Of a DNA stretch of 64,000 bases, positions 53,661 through 64,000 are shown piece after piece. A model generated the notes under the pieces. It worked only from the letters and a program-made list of their open reading frames with translations. It ran no database searches and was not told the origin of the DNA. Made by a program: the position numbers and the translations under genes. The stretch's first letter is position 1. Every line of letters starts with the position of its first letter. Source of the DNA: Argopecten irradians (taxonomy: Eukaryota; Mollusca; Bivalvia; Pectinida; Pectinidae); the NCBI RefSeq assembly GCF_041381155.1, contig NC_091137.1, forward strand, positions 22,861,655 through 22,925,654, given 5' to 3'.

Positions 53661-54280
53661 TAATTAATTTTTCTTTGTTTTCATACCAAATCTGGCTTTC
53701 TGATTGGCCAATATTTTTTTGCATACCACTATAATTAATTTTTGGAGTATAAAATTAATTATCAGTATTGATGTCACTATTTTTTTTAATTTTATCGGGT
53801 TATGAAAAAAAAATTGTTTGCAAACTTTATGTGAGAATCCGCTACGCGGATTCACACAGTTTGCAAACAATTTTTTTTTCATACCCCGATAAAATTAAGA
53901 AATAGTGACATCAATGCTTAAATGAAAAAAATAAATTGTTTGCAAACTGTGTGAATCCGCGTAGCGGATTCTCACAAAAGTTTGCAAACAATTTCTTTTT
54001 TTCATACCCCGATAAAATTAAAAAATAGTGACATCAATACTTATAATTAATTTTATACTCTATTTGATAAAATGAAGTATGTTTAAATGTAACATTATAG
54101 TGGTTTTTCAATGGATTATTTTTTTCCGAATCAATACGCAACGTCAATGTCTCTATTGTGACGTCACGATAACGTCGAGGTTTCGCGCCATTCTCGGATT
54201 TTTTTTCATAGTGGTATGCAAAAAAAATATTGGCCAATCAAAAAGCCAGATTTGGTATGAAAACAAAGAAAAATTAATTA
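53661..54280. mobile_element. Nested foldback element
   Basis: Ends of about 75 bp in inverted orientation, starting TAATTAATTTTTCTTTGTTT, with only about two mismatches. Inside are two further hairpins: 53798-53882 with TTGTTTGCAAACTTT and core GAATCCGCTACGCGGATTC, and 53925-54008 with the same sequences in a second copy. AAATAGTGACATCAAT recurs three times, and once more outside at 54298. Confidence 0.88.
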
Positions 54281-54360
54281 TACCCCTATAAAATTAAAAA
54301 ATAGTGATATCAATGCTTGAGTATATACATTTTATATGTACAATGCGATCCGGTTGAACA

Positions 54361-54430
54361 CCCCCCCCCCCCCCCCAAAAAAAAAAAAAATGAAATAAAA
54401 AAATATGTATATATATATATAAATATATAT
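54361..54430. repeat. Poly(C)/poly(A) and TA tract
   Basis: C-run, A-run and (TA)n in succession; low-complexity DNA. Confidence 0.8.
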
Positions 54431-55329
54431 CATTATGCGGACCATTTCCGTCATTAAGGGTATGAACAAGTCAAAGAAAGGGGAATGAAACGCAAAAAAA
54501 AGTCGTTAAATACATGCACATATTGTAAAATAGAACGACATTTACAGGTATAATAATGGTCATTTTGCGGTAAGATTTGATAATATACATCATTTATTCA
54601 TGGAGCAACGTTAATCCTAATGCAATCAAATTACAGTGTTTACAATCGGACATCTTAAAGCTTGTATGTTTGTAAGATAATTCATAGAACGTATGCTTGT
54701 AAGATATAAAATATAACATATAAACTTCTATCATTATTATCATTTTGATGTAATTTTGACCTAGCAATGCTCCATGAAGAAATGACAACTTTCCTTCCAT
54801 AGAAATTGTCAGATCAGCGGTGAAGAAAAATGTTTTCTTGAAAATACAACTCCAAAAATGCTGTATACTTTTCCAAATATAAATTTATTTAATATAACTT
54901 CATAGAATTCGGTAGGCGATTCCCGGAGTGCCCGAAAACCGGCCCGTGCCGTCCGAGCTCGAAAGACTAGACCTGAACTGATTTGAATTTTTAAATTTAA
55001 TTACACGTACAAACGTATAGCACATAAGATTACATTAGGAATTGACACAAAATGACATTTACTACTCGTCTCACTGGTCAGTGGTCTTAAGCTTCAAAGA
55101 AAAATAATTAACGTGTCCATTGTCCTGGTGATACGTATCATATCTGGTTTGACCAGTGCTCTGTACTATTATAATAACATCATACGGTATATAGGTGTAA
55201 TTACTACAGAGCTGTACACTAATTAAAGAATCCCAAATAACAATATCAAAAGTAAATGAATTGATCATAGATTTTAAGTACAGTATTATTACACAATATT
55301 AAAATGATTTAGCAAAAAAACAATATAAA
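54431..55329. other. Intergenic, no feature seen
   Basis: Nothing recognised beyond AT-rich spacer. Confidence 0.4.
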
Positions 55330-55560
55330 ATATCGAATGCACATAAATGTTCGAACAAGCACCTTGTCCTTTTGAAAAACTGGCCGATACCAATGTACCG
55401 ATTTGTATTCGCCCTCGTTGTCTCGAATGGTTGAAGATGGAGAACATGTGGTATGCCGATGTCCATTGTACAATGACGACAATTTATGATTTTATGAATA
55501 TGTCTGATAGTGACAAACTTTGTTTTATTTTATCAGACAAGTATATAGAGAATAACAGCT
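55330..55560 (+). pseudogene. LINE C-terminal fragment
   Basis: In one frame RMHINVRTSTLSF and VEDGEHVVCRCPLYNDDN, in another MNMSDSDKLCFILSDKYI. Together they match the Cys/His C-terminus of LINE polyproteins (VEDE-H-CPLY-D). Same strand as the fragment at 53020, so possibly one element split by later insertions. Confidence 0.65.
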
Positions 55561-55700
55561 ACATGGTTAGTATCTTACAATACAAGGTTTATATTGGTGC
55601 GAGACTTAGGAAAGCCGAGATGACGAGACTTTTTCGAGTCATCTCGGCTTTCCGTGTCGAGCACCAATATAAAACTTGTATTGTAAGTTACTAACCGTGT
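55561..55700. mobile_element. 140-bp hairpin element
   Basis: Arms of about 65 bp (ACATGGTTAGTATCTTACAA at the left, its imperfect inverse at the right) with GAAAGCCGAGATGACGAGA / TCGAGTCATCTCGGCTTTC around a small loop. It abuts the LINE remnant. Confidence 0.85.
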
Positions 55701-58700
55701 ATTCTGTTTATCCTGCAACCTTTATGGCATTCAAAACGAAAGCAAATGTGACAGTTCCTTACTTTGTTTCGCTCGCAGCGAGACGCTTTCGCTTAACCGA
55801 ATGAGAGTGTAGATCTACTCCTTTTTCCTGCCGTGGAAAATAAATAAGCGCATTCACAAACAGTCCTAGGATCTACCCGTAATTCTATTCAGTGTGATAT
55901 GTCACTAAAAGGAAATGAAAATACTCAAATAACAATAAATACCCATTAAAGAATTACTTAACAATACATACCTTTGTCATGAGCCAAGAAAAAGACGACA
56001 CCGCTATACGAGATTTTCGATATCGTAAAAATGATGTCATTTCGGTGAATGTGACGTCACGTTTTAGCGGGACTGAATGACGTTTCATTCACCAGAAGGT
56101 TAAAGTTCTGGGTCATATTAGAAAAAGTTCCGTCAGATATAGAACAAATTCACGTGATCGTATTGACGGATAAAGCACAAGTTTACCCGGCAGTAGTTAT
56201 CGGTCAGTATGTGGGACAGTTGCAGGATAAAAAAGTATACAAGTTTCTAAAAAAATGTTTCCATATCTTTAATAAGTGATATTCCTATTCAAAGGGAGAT
56301 ATATTTTTATTTATTTATTTTTGGTATGTAGATTTTATCCTTCTCGTACATCATCCATTACTAATGCCATATAGTATAAACGGTATCCTTTTTCGTGCTG
56401 TACATCGAGCGTAGACGATTAATGTATATTTTACAGTCCCATTATGCTCATCACTATTTTGAATCAACCTGTCTATTTGTTCAAGGTTAGAAGCATGCAG
56501 TAAGTCAGTTATTGCATGATTTCTTGTCACACGGGAATTTATTAGGCATTTTTAAATATTACATCCTCGCTTGCTCCGGAGTTTTACTCGATAGTCATTG
56601 AATAACCATTACATATGTACATTACCTCCGTGTGAATAATGTTTGGCATATATAATAGAAGTACAAACCGATGTTATATAATAACTTGATAATATGTTCT
56701 CTGGGACTTTCCGTTAAGGTATTATCCCATGTAAAAATAATGTGTATACTTTTGTAAAGTAGAACACGGTTGAACAAACACTCATAGCACCTGCTATACA
56801 CACCGCTAAACTAACGATATGGCTGCATGTATTTAGGCACAGGAATATGTCCCGACCCATGATGTGGACCATTTTTCCTGAGACGTACATTTTCCGATAT
56901 TTTGTCCAAAAGTTACATTCTTCCTATCTGTATACAAGTAGCTTTTATTTTCTTACTCAATCGCTTTTGACTACAAGAATTTATTCTATGAGAATACAGT
57001 AAATGCAAATAAAAAAATGTAGTGAACAATTCGTGATAAAAGCAAAATGAATCAAGACTCCATGCATTAATGTTATAATACAAAATCAGAAAATAATACG
57101 ACTATTGCATTTTTAGACAATCCATCAGTATTTATTCTGCTTCGTATTGAAATGAGTTTAATACAACGACATACAGGAACTCAATTAGGAGGAAAAGAAA
57201 ATTACACGATTATTTTAGATTATTTAAATGAAAAGTCTAGGAATGTTTAGCTTAACCAAGTAGGCAATGAACTCATACTAATTCCATGTAAAAATGTTAT
57301 GTGTATTATTTAAACTGTGCCTTATAACTCTATATAAAAATTAAATTACACGAGCAAAGCATATAATACCAAGTGTAACCAAAGCGATATACCTGTTTAT
57401 TTTAAACCACTTAATAAATTTCATTTAATAAGTCAGAACTTTGAGTTGTATTTAGAATTTTAAGTACAAATCAGTTTTGTGTAATTGCAAGACTGGATTC
57501 ATATCGTATCAGGCACATTTATCTATTATTCTTTTGAACATTTACTGGGATCTTATGGGCGAAAGTGTTTTAAATAGCATGCAGTGTGCAATTAGGCACG
57601 GTTATTAATCACTGTGAGGTTTGAGAGCAAGTAACTGAATTGAAGTTATATGAAAGCTTATTCTAAAATGAAATACGACTACACCACAAATATGATACAC
57701 AAAAAACCCACACAATTTTGGACAATTCAAAATTGAAATTTAACGTTACATTATTGTCTTTGATGAAGGAGAGAATTATCTGAGCCGACTTTTTATATGT
57801 ATTTAAATATCAGTAATTTTGTACACTTTTATCTTTATTTCGAGGTAAAACTATATCCAATCCTGTTTAATGTATTTAACGTATATCAAAAGAGCACTTC
57901 GTTCGAAAAAATGCAATAACTATTTATAGATTTTTGGCTGGTTAAAGTTCAGCAAGCCTCTAGTAATAGCAAGCAGTTTCATCCCAGTTAGGATATCCTA
58001 CCTATAACTAGCTGACAGGCATATGTGAGATTTTACTATTCTATACAACTTGAAAAGGGTCACTGAAGAAATTGTTATTATTATAAGAATTTTATCTGAA
58101 TAGTCTAGAACGTCACAGATCTACTATTATAGTATTGTATGAGGTTAGACATTAAGTTTATCACTTTTCTGGTTTTGCTTCATCGCATACATATTTCATA
58201 TCGCTCCTGTTAGCTACATTTGTGGAATACGCAGGTAGCATAGAGACCATGAGGTCAAAAATCAGAATTATTTATAATGTACATCCGGGTCTTGCTAGTC
58301 AGTTTACTGTGTGTTGCAATTAAAGGTCATACACATAGCAGTTGTGTTGACTCTATGCACGAAGTTATAAATTATTGCTCTGATAATTTCTTGTTAAATT
58401 GCTACCATTAACAGACGTAATACTTCCGTACATACACGTATTAGTTTCAGATCTCTTTGATAACGAGTAGTTTTCACTACTATCCTGTATAAATGCTTAT
58501 ATAGGACCTAATCAAATGTAGGCATTTCATTGAAATGTGGCATGAAAAAATATGACAAGACGATCATTAAAATATGATATTAGGTATTAAGATGTCATGA
58601 CCACTTTAGATATCCATGCATTTGAATATAGTTGTAGATATATAGTCTCGTATTTTCAAGAATTTGTTTTCGTTCTTTTCAAATTTTATTTTGAAAAACA

Positions 58701-60482
58701 TCACTATATACGACTTCGGAACTGTATTTACATGTCGACATTTTATGTAGGAAATTGCCATTAATTCAATATTGTGTCCATTATTTTTCAATTAATGATA
58801 AATTTGGCAAATCTACCTTTCAGTTCTACCAATACACACCTTTTCGTTTCTTATAAGTGAACATGTAAATCAAACTTACTGTCATCTATACTAATACTTT
58901 ATGCTCATTTTGAAACCAATATTTGACATTTGTCTTTAAATAAACATATCATGAAAATCAAGTGTATTTGATCTTAGTTTGTAAATTTCTAAAGTATTAT
59001 TTCTTCATTGACATTGCGATAATTAAATTGTTAAAAAGCCCAATGTCATACACAATTCATCTCTATCTAAGGATGCTATAATTTTCAACACACAGTAAAC
59101 ATCACGGGAGACAACTTATGGTTACATGTATACCGACTTACAAATTCACCTTCAATTCGATTACTATCAAAATGTGAGTGACTTTTGGGCTCTGTGAACC
59201 ATGCAAAAATTAAACACCCATAGACACGGCTTTGGAAGGTGACCCTATTTTGTTACGTTTATGCACTGGATGGGCGTCTTTCTATCATGAAATAGGCATC
59301 AAATGATATCCAGTTTGTCGGCATTTTTTAAGTCACTCTGGTACCGTTACGGCAAACGTTTTATGAACTACTCAGGTATTGTTACATATTTTGGTGTTTG
59401 TGTGTTGTAGATGGTATTCCTTTATGATTTTGTTATGATTGTAAGATGATGTAATATTGATAACCTCGTGTTTGTGTATGTTGTGGAAATGTAGAACTCC
59501 AACGCAGATTGAGTGAATGGTACGATACGTTTATTGGAGTCTTAGGAGTCGACTCTGTACAGAGATTATTGGCGAGTTAATATAGCAGTATACCGGAATA
59601 ATAAATGTCAATATTTGGATATGATATCCAATACCTGGAACAGTTGATATCAATGAAGCTGATGTATAACATAGGGAAACATGGTTACTCATTAGAACTT
59701 ATCTTGTATCTTAATTAATAACATGGCTATGTAATTAGTAGTTATACAATGACCCTAACAGAAGTTGGCTTCCAATAGACTTACGTACATTTACATGTAC
59801 TATTATAAATAAGAAACACATGTGCTTGACCTACACAATGTAACATACTTGAAGGCCGCACATGTAAATGTAGATAATTATATATTAGTCCAAATTTCAA
59901 ACTCTAAAATTCTTATCATTAATATATTATACCACAATGATTGTTTATGTTTTTGTCATACCTGGTATTGCGAAATTAATACATTTGTGAACACGATATG
60001 TTTAATGAATCTGAATATTTAGTTGTACCACTATCAGCGAAGGAAATACATATTCTTACCGATTTATAGGTAAAACTGAAAATAACTGTAAAGTAATTCT
60101 TTGTTCTTTTAAAAAAGATATATAGATCTATGCTATTTAAAAATCAGGACAAATGTTGCTATATATTATAAGTTTCTTTTCAAATAGAATTGTTTCTTCT
60201 ATATCGCAGTACAATTGATAAAATTCATAAAGGATTTACAAGCATCGATTATACCTAAATTGAGATAACTTTTGAAAACAACCACTGGTGGGCTGACATA
60301 TTTTCTAATGTCATTTCAAACGCCTTTTATTCACGCCCTGATAAATTTACTCGCTTTAAATGATATATGAAAAAGATGGCTTAAGTTACCAACCAGGATG
60401 ATACATATTTTATGTATATATCTGTTTTAGTCCCTACCAAATTAAAGGTAAATATCATGTTATGACATTCATTCAGCATGAT
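55701..60482. other. Intergenic, no feature seen
   Basis: About 4.8 kb of AT-rich sequence. Frames at 58606-58791 (-) and 59822-60022 (+) are short and unsupported. No repeat or RNA gene recognised. Confidence 0.45.
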
Positions 60483-60627
60483 ACAAATATTGACTTTTTG
60501 TATGTTAATACGAGGAATTGTTAAACCTGAGAAAGGTAATATTCGCCGAGGCCGAAGGCCGAGGGAAATATCTCATTTCAAAGGTTTAACAATTCCTCGT
60601 ATTAACCTACAAAAAGTCAATATTTGT
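60483..60627. mobile_element. Hairpin element, GAGGCCGAAGGCC core
   Basis: Arms ACAAATATTGACTTTTTGTA and AATACGAGGAATTGTTAAAC pair with inverse copies on the right. The centre CGAGGCCGAAGGCCGAGGG (60547-60565) is identical to that at 20428-20446, but the arms differ. Confidence 0.85.
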
Positions 60628-61917
60628 TTTGTTATATGAAACGATACACCAAAAGGGTTTGATTGTATTCCTTAACTTAATCCTTTGTAACCAAAATGTC
60701 ACAAATGAAAACAATTGAATGCAGCAGTTAAGAAAGCATCCTTAATTTAATATTTTCAACTCTTTTATGCTGTCCTTGTTCATGAAACTGGGTACTGCAT
60801 GCTAATTGTATATATCAAGTCCATTTTGTTTTGTTTGATAACCCAATTTATTCACACTTTCAGTTATTTGCAACATACAATCACTACGATTAAGCGTCTT
60901 TAGGCCTTCTCATGATGACAATACAGTTGGTGTATTTATTGGTTCAGTTGTCTCCCTTTTTTCTCTGTTTACTACTTTATCATATGACTCTTTTTCGTTA
61001 CACATGCCTTGCTTCCAGTAAAATACTTTCAATTGATTGAAATTGTAACCAATCTAATTAAAATTAGACTTATTGTAATTCCGCTTCAATACAAGCAAAA
61101 CAACAATTGGAGCGTAACGTAGAGCATCGAAGTACAGCGGAATTACATGTATGATTGTAATTATATTGGATTGTAATTATTCAAATACTACATTCCTACT
61201 TTGAGGTGCTGAATTATTTGCTCCAAAAGGAGTATCGACACATTTGATTAGGCTGCTTGTTTCTTGTGTTGGTCAAATAAAAATAAATCTTTATAATTTT
61301 CATAGATTACTTTTGTATGCACATATCCATCGATGGTGTTTAATTGTCATTATGTGTGGCATAAGAATGAATACACCATAACTGTGTCACATAAAATAAA
61401 TATTATGTACTATCTCATACATTGTTAAGATGGTATAAGATGGTAAGGAGAGGTGATAAATGACTAGCAATTAAAATTCAGTATGTCTCATCCGTTTTGA
61501 TTGTCAATCTTTAACTAATCACATTAATCTGCTTCCTATTTGTGCAGATCGAGTATATGCTTAGCATACCGATATTTTTTAAATCAAGCGCAACATGGGT
61601 TAACTCCCTTAGATTATTCCTATATGTATCGTAATAATTTAGGTTATCCAATCTTACATTTACTGTACAGTATATCTTATAATTTTAATTGATGTAGACC
61701 GATATAGTTATTCGGTGATTGAATATCTACTAATGGTGGTCTGGTGCCGGGGATACGGTGGTCTGCGGTCCTTACATTACACGCCGGACACATGGGCGAG
61801 TGGATTATAAAACACAATAACATATCCAACAGCCTTCACCACCTTTGGTAACCATGGTGTATATCCTCTTATATTACTCATAATTAAAACTACACCGGGA
61901 ATGGAAAAAATAACATA
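60628..61917. other. Intergenic, no feature seen
   Basis: AT-rich spacer before the protease 3' end; nothing recognised. Confidence 0.45.
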
Positions 61918-61923
61918 TTTATT
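61918..61923 (-). terminator. Serine protease poly(A) signal
   Basis: AATAAA on -, about 115 bases after the protease stop codon. Confidence 0.65.
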
Positions 61924-62036
61924 GAAGAAAATAATATATAAAATCTATATTGATATATAAAAATAAACTATGTAACATTTGATGATGCTGACTTCAGCCG
62001 GCTACCTGTAGATACAAGTCTTAGTGGTATGGTTGT

Positions 62037-62186
62037 CTACATCTTGGATAGGATCCAGTCCCTGTGGTATGAGGTCCTGGCGTAGACGGAGGGGCCGACC
62101 ATACAGTTCTCGTTACCCCATGACACAGCTCCGGCATGTACCCATGTACCATCAACTAAACACTGGAGGGGACCGCCGCTGTCACC
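62037..62186 (-). CDS. Protease last exon, active-site serine
   Basis: Exactly 50 codons starting GDSGGPLQC and ending WILSKM and TAG (62037-62039). Confidence 0.94.
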   Translation of the reverse strand, partial: GDSGGPLQCLVDGTWVHAGAVSWGNENCMVGPSVYARTSYHRDWILSKM

Positions 62187-64000
62187 CTGTCACAAACAAT
62201 GCAAATATTATTTTACCTATACTATAATTATCAAAAAAAGTTTGTTTAAAAAAAAATGTTTTTTTTTGCTTTTATATTTTTGTTTTATTTATATTTATTG
62301 CTTATTATTTTTTTCACCCAGACTAAGATGATAGTTAAAACCTTGCACGACTATAATAAAAAGATTGATAGAATCTTAAAAAAGGTCTGTCAGGTGAACA
62401 GGGATATTGCAACCCGAGTGAAAGATTTTGGCTGGTCAACCCGAGGCTTGCCGAGAGTTTACGGCCAAAATCTTTCAAGAGGGCTGAATTTTAATAGAAT
62501 CTTACATGATTCTTTTTCTGCCATACTTAAACGAAACATGATGAAGAAACAGTTATATTGAAACATTTCGAAAGCGCCGCCATCATAGGAATGTCGCAAT
62601 GCGTGAAAATCAATGACGTCGTCGATATTAGATACCACATGTAATGATGACGTCATGTTATTGTCTAACGCGTGTGAGCTGTCTTTTTCCTACCCCGGTA
62701 AAAGACGAGTTATCTTTTCCCTAGCAAACGCGGGATAAACCTGACAAGTATGAGAGAAATACTAATTCTTGTTTATCTATGTAATCGTTAGGGAATGATA
62801 TCAATGTTGCATTGTTTGTCAGACATCTCTTAGAAATATAAATATATCAACTTTCACAGACCAGATGATTAAGTGTTAGAATTGCCGATATATACTTACA
62901 TAACATGAACCTTTAGGCTCAGAGTCCGTACAGATCATGTCATCAGTTACTGGATAGTTCAAAATAATGCCGGCCTGACAAGCAGCATTGGTAATAACGG
63001 GTGTCTGAAGTTCTTGGAGAATTCGTGCTGAACTTGATGGACCTGAAAAACACGTGGCATTCATGATGTTTTGAAACTTTACTAGACTTTGATGATGCAT
63101 ATGTTAAGTCATTTTAACTACCAGAGTTACTTCCCCTCATTTCACTAGCTTCAGTACAATCGCGACATCTCGGAGTAATTTCCGTCAATCTTCGGAAATA
63201 TATCACAGCGAGGTGTTATATTTCCGAAGATTACCGGAAATTTCTCCGAGGGGATCCGATTGGCTTCAATACTGACGGAATCAAACAAGGGAAGTAACTC
63301 TGATGGATCAGAATGATGACAGAAAGTATCTTTGTTAATTGCTCCAGTTAGTAACATAACAAATTTAATACTTTTAGTAATATTTGATTTCCTCCTACTA
63401 TAATATAATGATCATTGAACATCCAAACCTGTGACATTATATACCTTAAGATAACTTATATTTGGTTGAACATCCAAACCTGTGATATTATATACCTTAA
63501 GATAACATGTATTTAAAAATTACCTATAATTGGTTGAACATTACCTGTGACAAATATATACGTACATGTACTTAAAAGTTACTTATATTTGGTTTAACAC
63601 CACCACCATCTGTGACACATACACCATCATCTGTGACACATACACCATCATCTGTGACACATACACCATCATCTGTGACACATACACAATCACCTGTGAC
63701 ACATACATCTGTGACCACACATAAACAATCATCTGTGACACATATACAATCACCTGTGACACATATATACGTACATGTACCTAAATGTTACTTATATTTG
63801 GTTTAACACCACCATGACACATACACCACCACCTGTGACACATATGTGATATAACAAACTCACTTCTATGTCAACCATTCATAAATCAACTTTATTTCAC
63901 TTACCTTTGGTTGCTCCCCAGCCAGTGACAAAACAGACGCTATTCATCAGATCCATGTTGTCATCTGCAAGACCTGGTATCGGTTGAATGTAATCGCCGT
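62037..64000 (-). CDS. S1 serine protease (3' part)
   Basis: Secreted-type chymotrypsin-fold endopeptidase. Three coding exons: 63905-64000 (continuing beyond the window), 62900-63042 and 62037-62186, joined in phase. Motifs in order: [23 protein letters not shown] with [31 protein letters not shown] (catalytic Ser), [11 protein letters not shown] and [14 protein letters not shown]. The exons with the catalytic His and Asp are outside. Chymotrypsin position 189 (two before the Cys of GSCYGDSGG) is Gly and 226 is Ser, so trypsin-like Arg/Lys specificity is unlikely; an elastase- or chymotrypsin-like pocket is inferred. The introns contain small repeats and a MITE. Confidence 0.92.
62395..62500. 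mobile_element. Imperfect hairpin, CCGAGGCTTGCCGAG core
   Basis: GAAAGATTTTGGCTG and GGCCAAAATCTTTC form the inner stem around CCGAGGCTTGCCGAG (62441-62455), the reverse complement of the core in the 32858-33043 element. It lies in a protease intron. A 101-codon frame crosses it. Confidence 0.6.
62900..63042 (-). CDS. Protease penultimate exon
   Basis: 143 bases, acceptor TTTTTCAG, donor GTAAGT, phase 1 in and phase 0 out. Ends [11 protein letters not shown] just before the active-site exon. Confidence 0.92.
63122..63302. mobile_element. MITE with CAGAGTTACTTCCC ends
   Basis: Ends CAGAGTTACTTCCC and GGGAAGTAACTCTG, with an inner stem ATTTCCGTCAATCTTCGGAA / TTCCGAAGATTACCGGAAAT. Same family as 1853-2114. 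In a protease intron. Confidence 0.75.
63410..63850. repeat. Short tandem repeats in protease intron
   Basis: First a 55-bp unit (TGAACATCCAAACCTGTGA...) two to three times at about 63414-63550, then a 21-bp unit CATCTGTGACACATACACCAT at about 63600-63850 with degenerate copies. Confidence 0.85.
63905..64000 (-). CDS. Protease exon (partial, window edge)
   Basis: Reads [20 protein letters not shown] then [11 protein letters not shown], with donor GTAAGT at 63904. The acceptor lies past the window. Confidence 0.9.

Noticed and set aside
62256..62561. 101-codon plus-strand frame
   Set aside because: Crosses a poly-T tract and a hairpin element within a protease intron.

Overview
The window is animal nuclear DNA: AT-rich, with phase-consistent GT-AG introns, many minisatellites and short inverted-repeat transposons. 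The gene content and the repeat style (a tRNA-related SINE with the mollusc-type 'CAGCCAGGGTCAT' core, GGCCCGTTAGTCC minisatellite, LINE remnants) point to a marine mollusc, most likely a bivalve. Species cannot be set from sequence alone.

Four protein-coding genes are supported. (1) The 3' half of NDUFA8, a CX9C subunit of respiratory complex I, lies at 165-1613 on +. (2) A complete MyD88, the death-domain/TIR adaptor of Toll-like receptor signalling, lies at 3476-7856 on -, with six coding exons and 353 aa. (3) A complete LIV-1-type ZIP zinc transporter of the ZIP4/ZIP12 kind lies at 16190-42409 on -, with 14 coding exons and 759 aa; its very large first intron holds a 3.3 kb minisatellite. 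(4) The last three exons of a chymotrypsin-fold serine protease lie at 62037-64000 on -, and its 5' part is outside the window. All exon chains were built by hand from splice sites; phases agree at every junction and both complete CDSs close without internal stops.

Layout: 0-1.8 kb NDUFA8; 1.8-3 kb short transposons between convergent genes; 3.4-8 kb MyD88; 10.3-12.0 kb a 19-bp minisatellite; 13.17-13.38 kb an inverted partial copy of MyD88 containing only exon 2; 16.2-42.4 kb the ZIP gene, with a TIR transposon carrying a coding remnant (18.4-19.2 kb), several MITEs and hairpins, and the 35.9-39.2 kb array; 42.5-42.8 kb its putative promoter with metal-response-element matches; 43.2-44.4 kb a SINE and a probable repeat; 46.2-51.2 kb a 56/57-bp array and a decayed LINE split by an 836-bp foldback element; 52.6-55.7 kb more LINE debris, a 16-bp minisatellite and nested hairpins; 55.7-61.9 kb almost featureless intergenic DNA; 62.0-64.0 kb protease exons.

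The four genes have unrelated jobs (respiration, innate signalling, zinc uptake, proteolysis) and there is no sign of an operon or cluster. The most unusual structures are the foldback element made of palindromic ~21-bp units inside the LINE, a set of hairpin elements that share GC-rich palindromic cores, the orphan but intact MyD88 exon copy, and the acidic/histidine ectodomain of the ZIP transporter together with the metal-response-like sites upstream of it.
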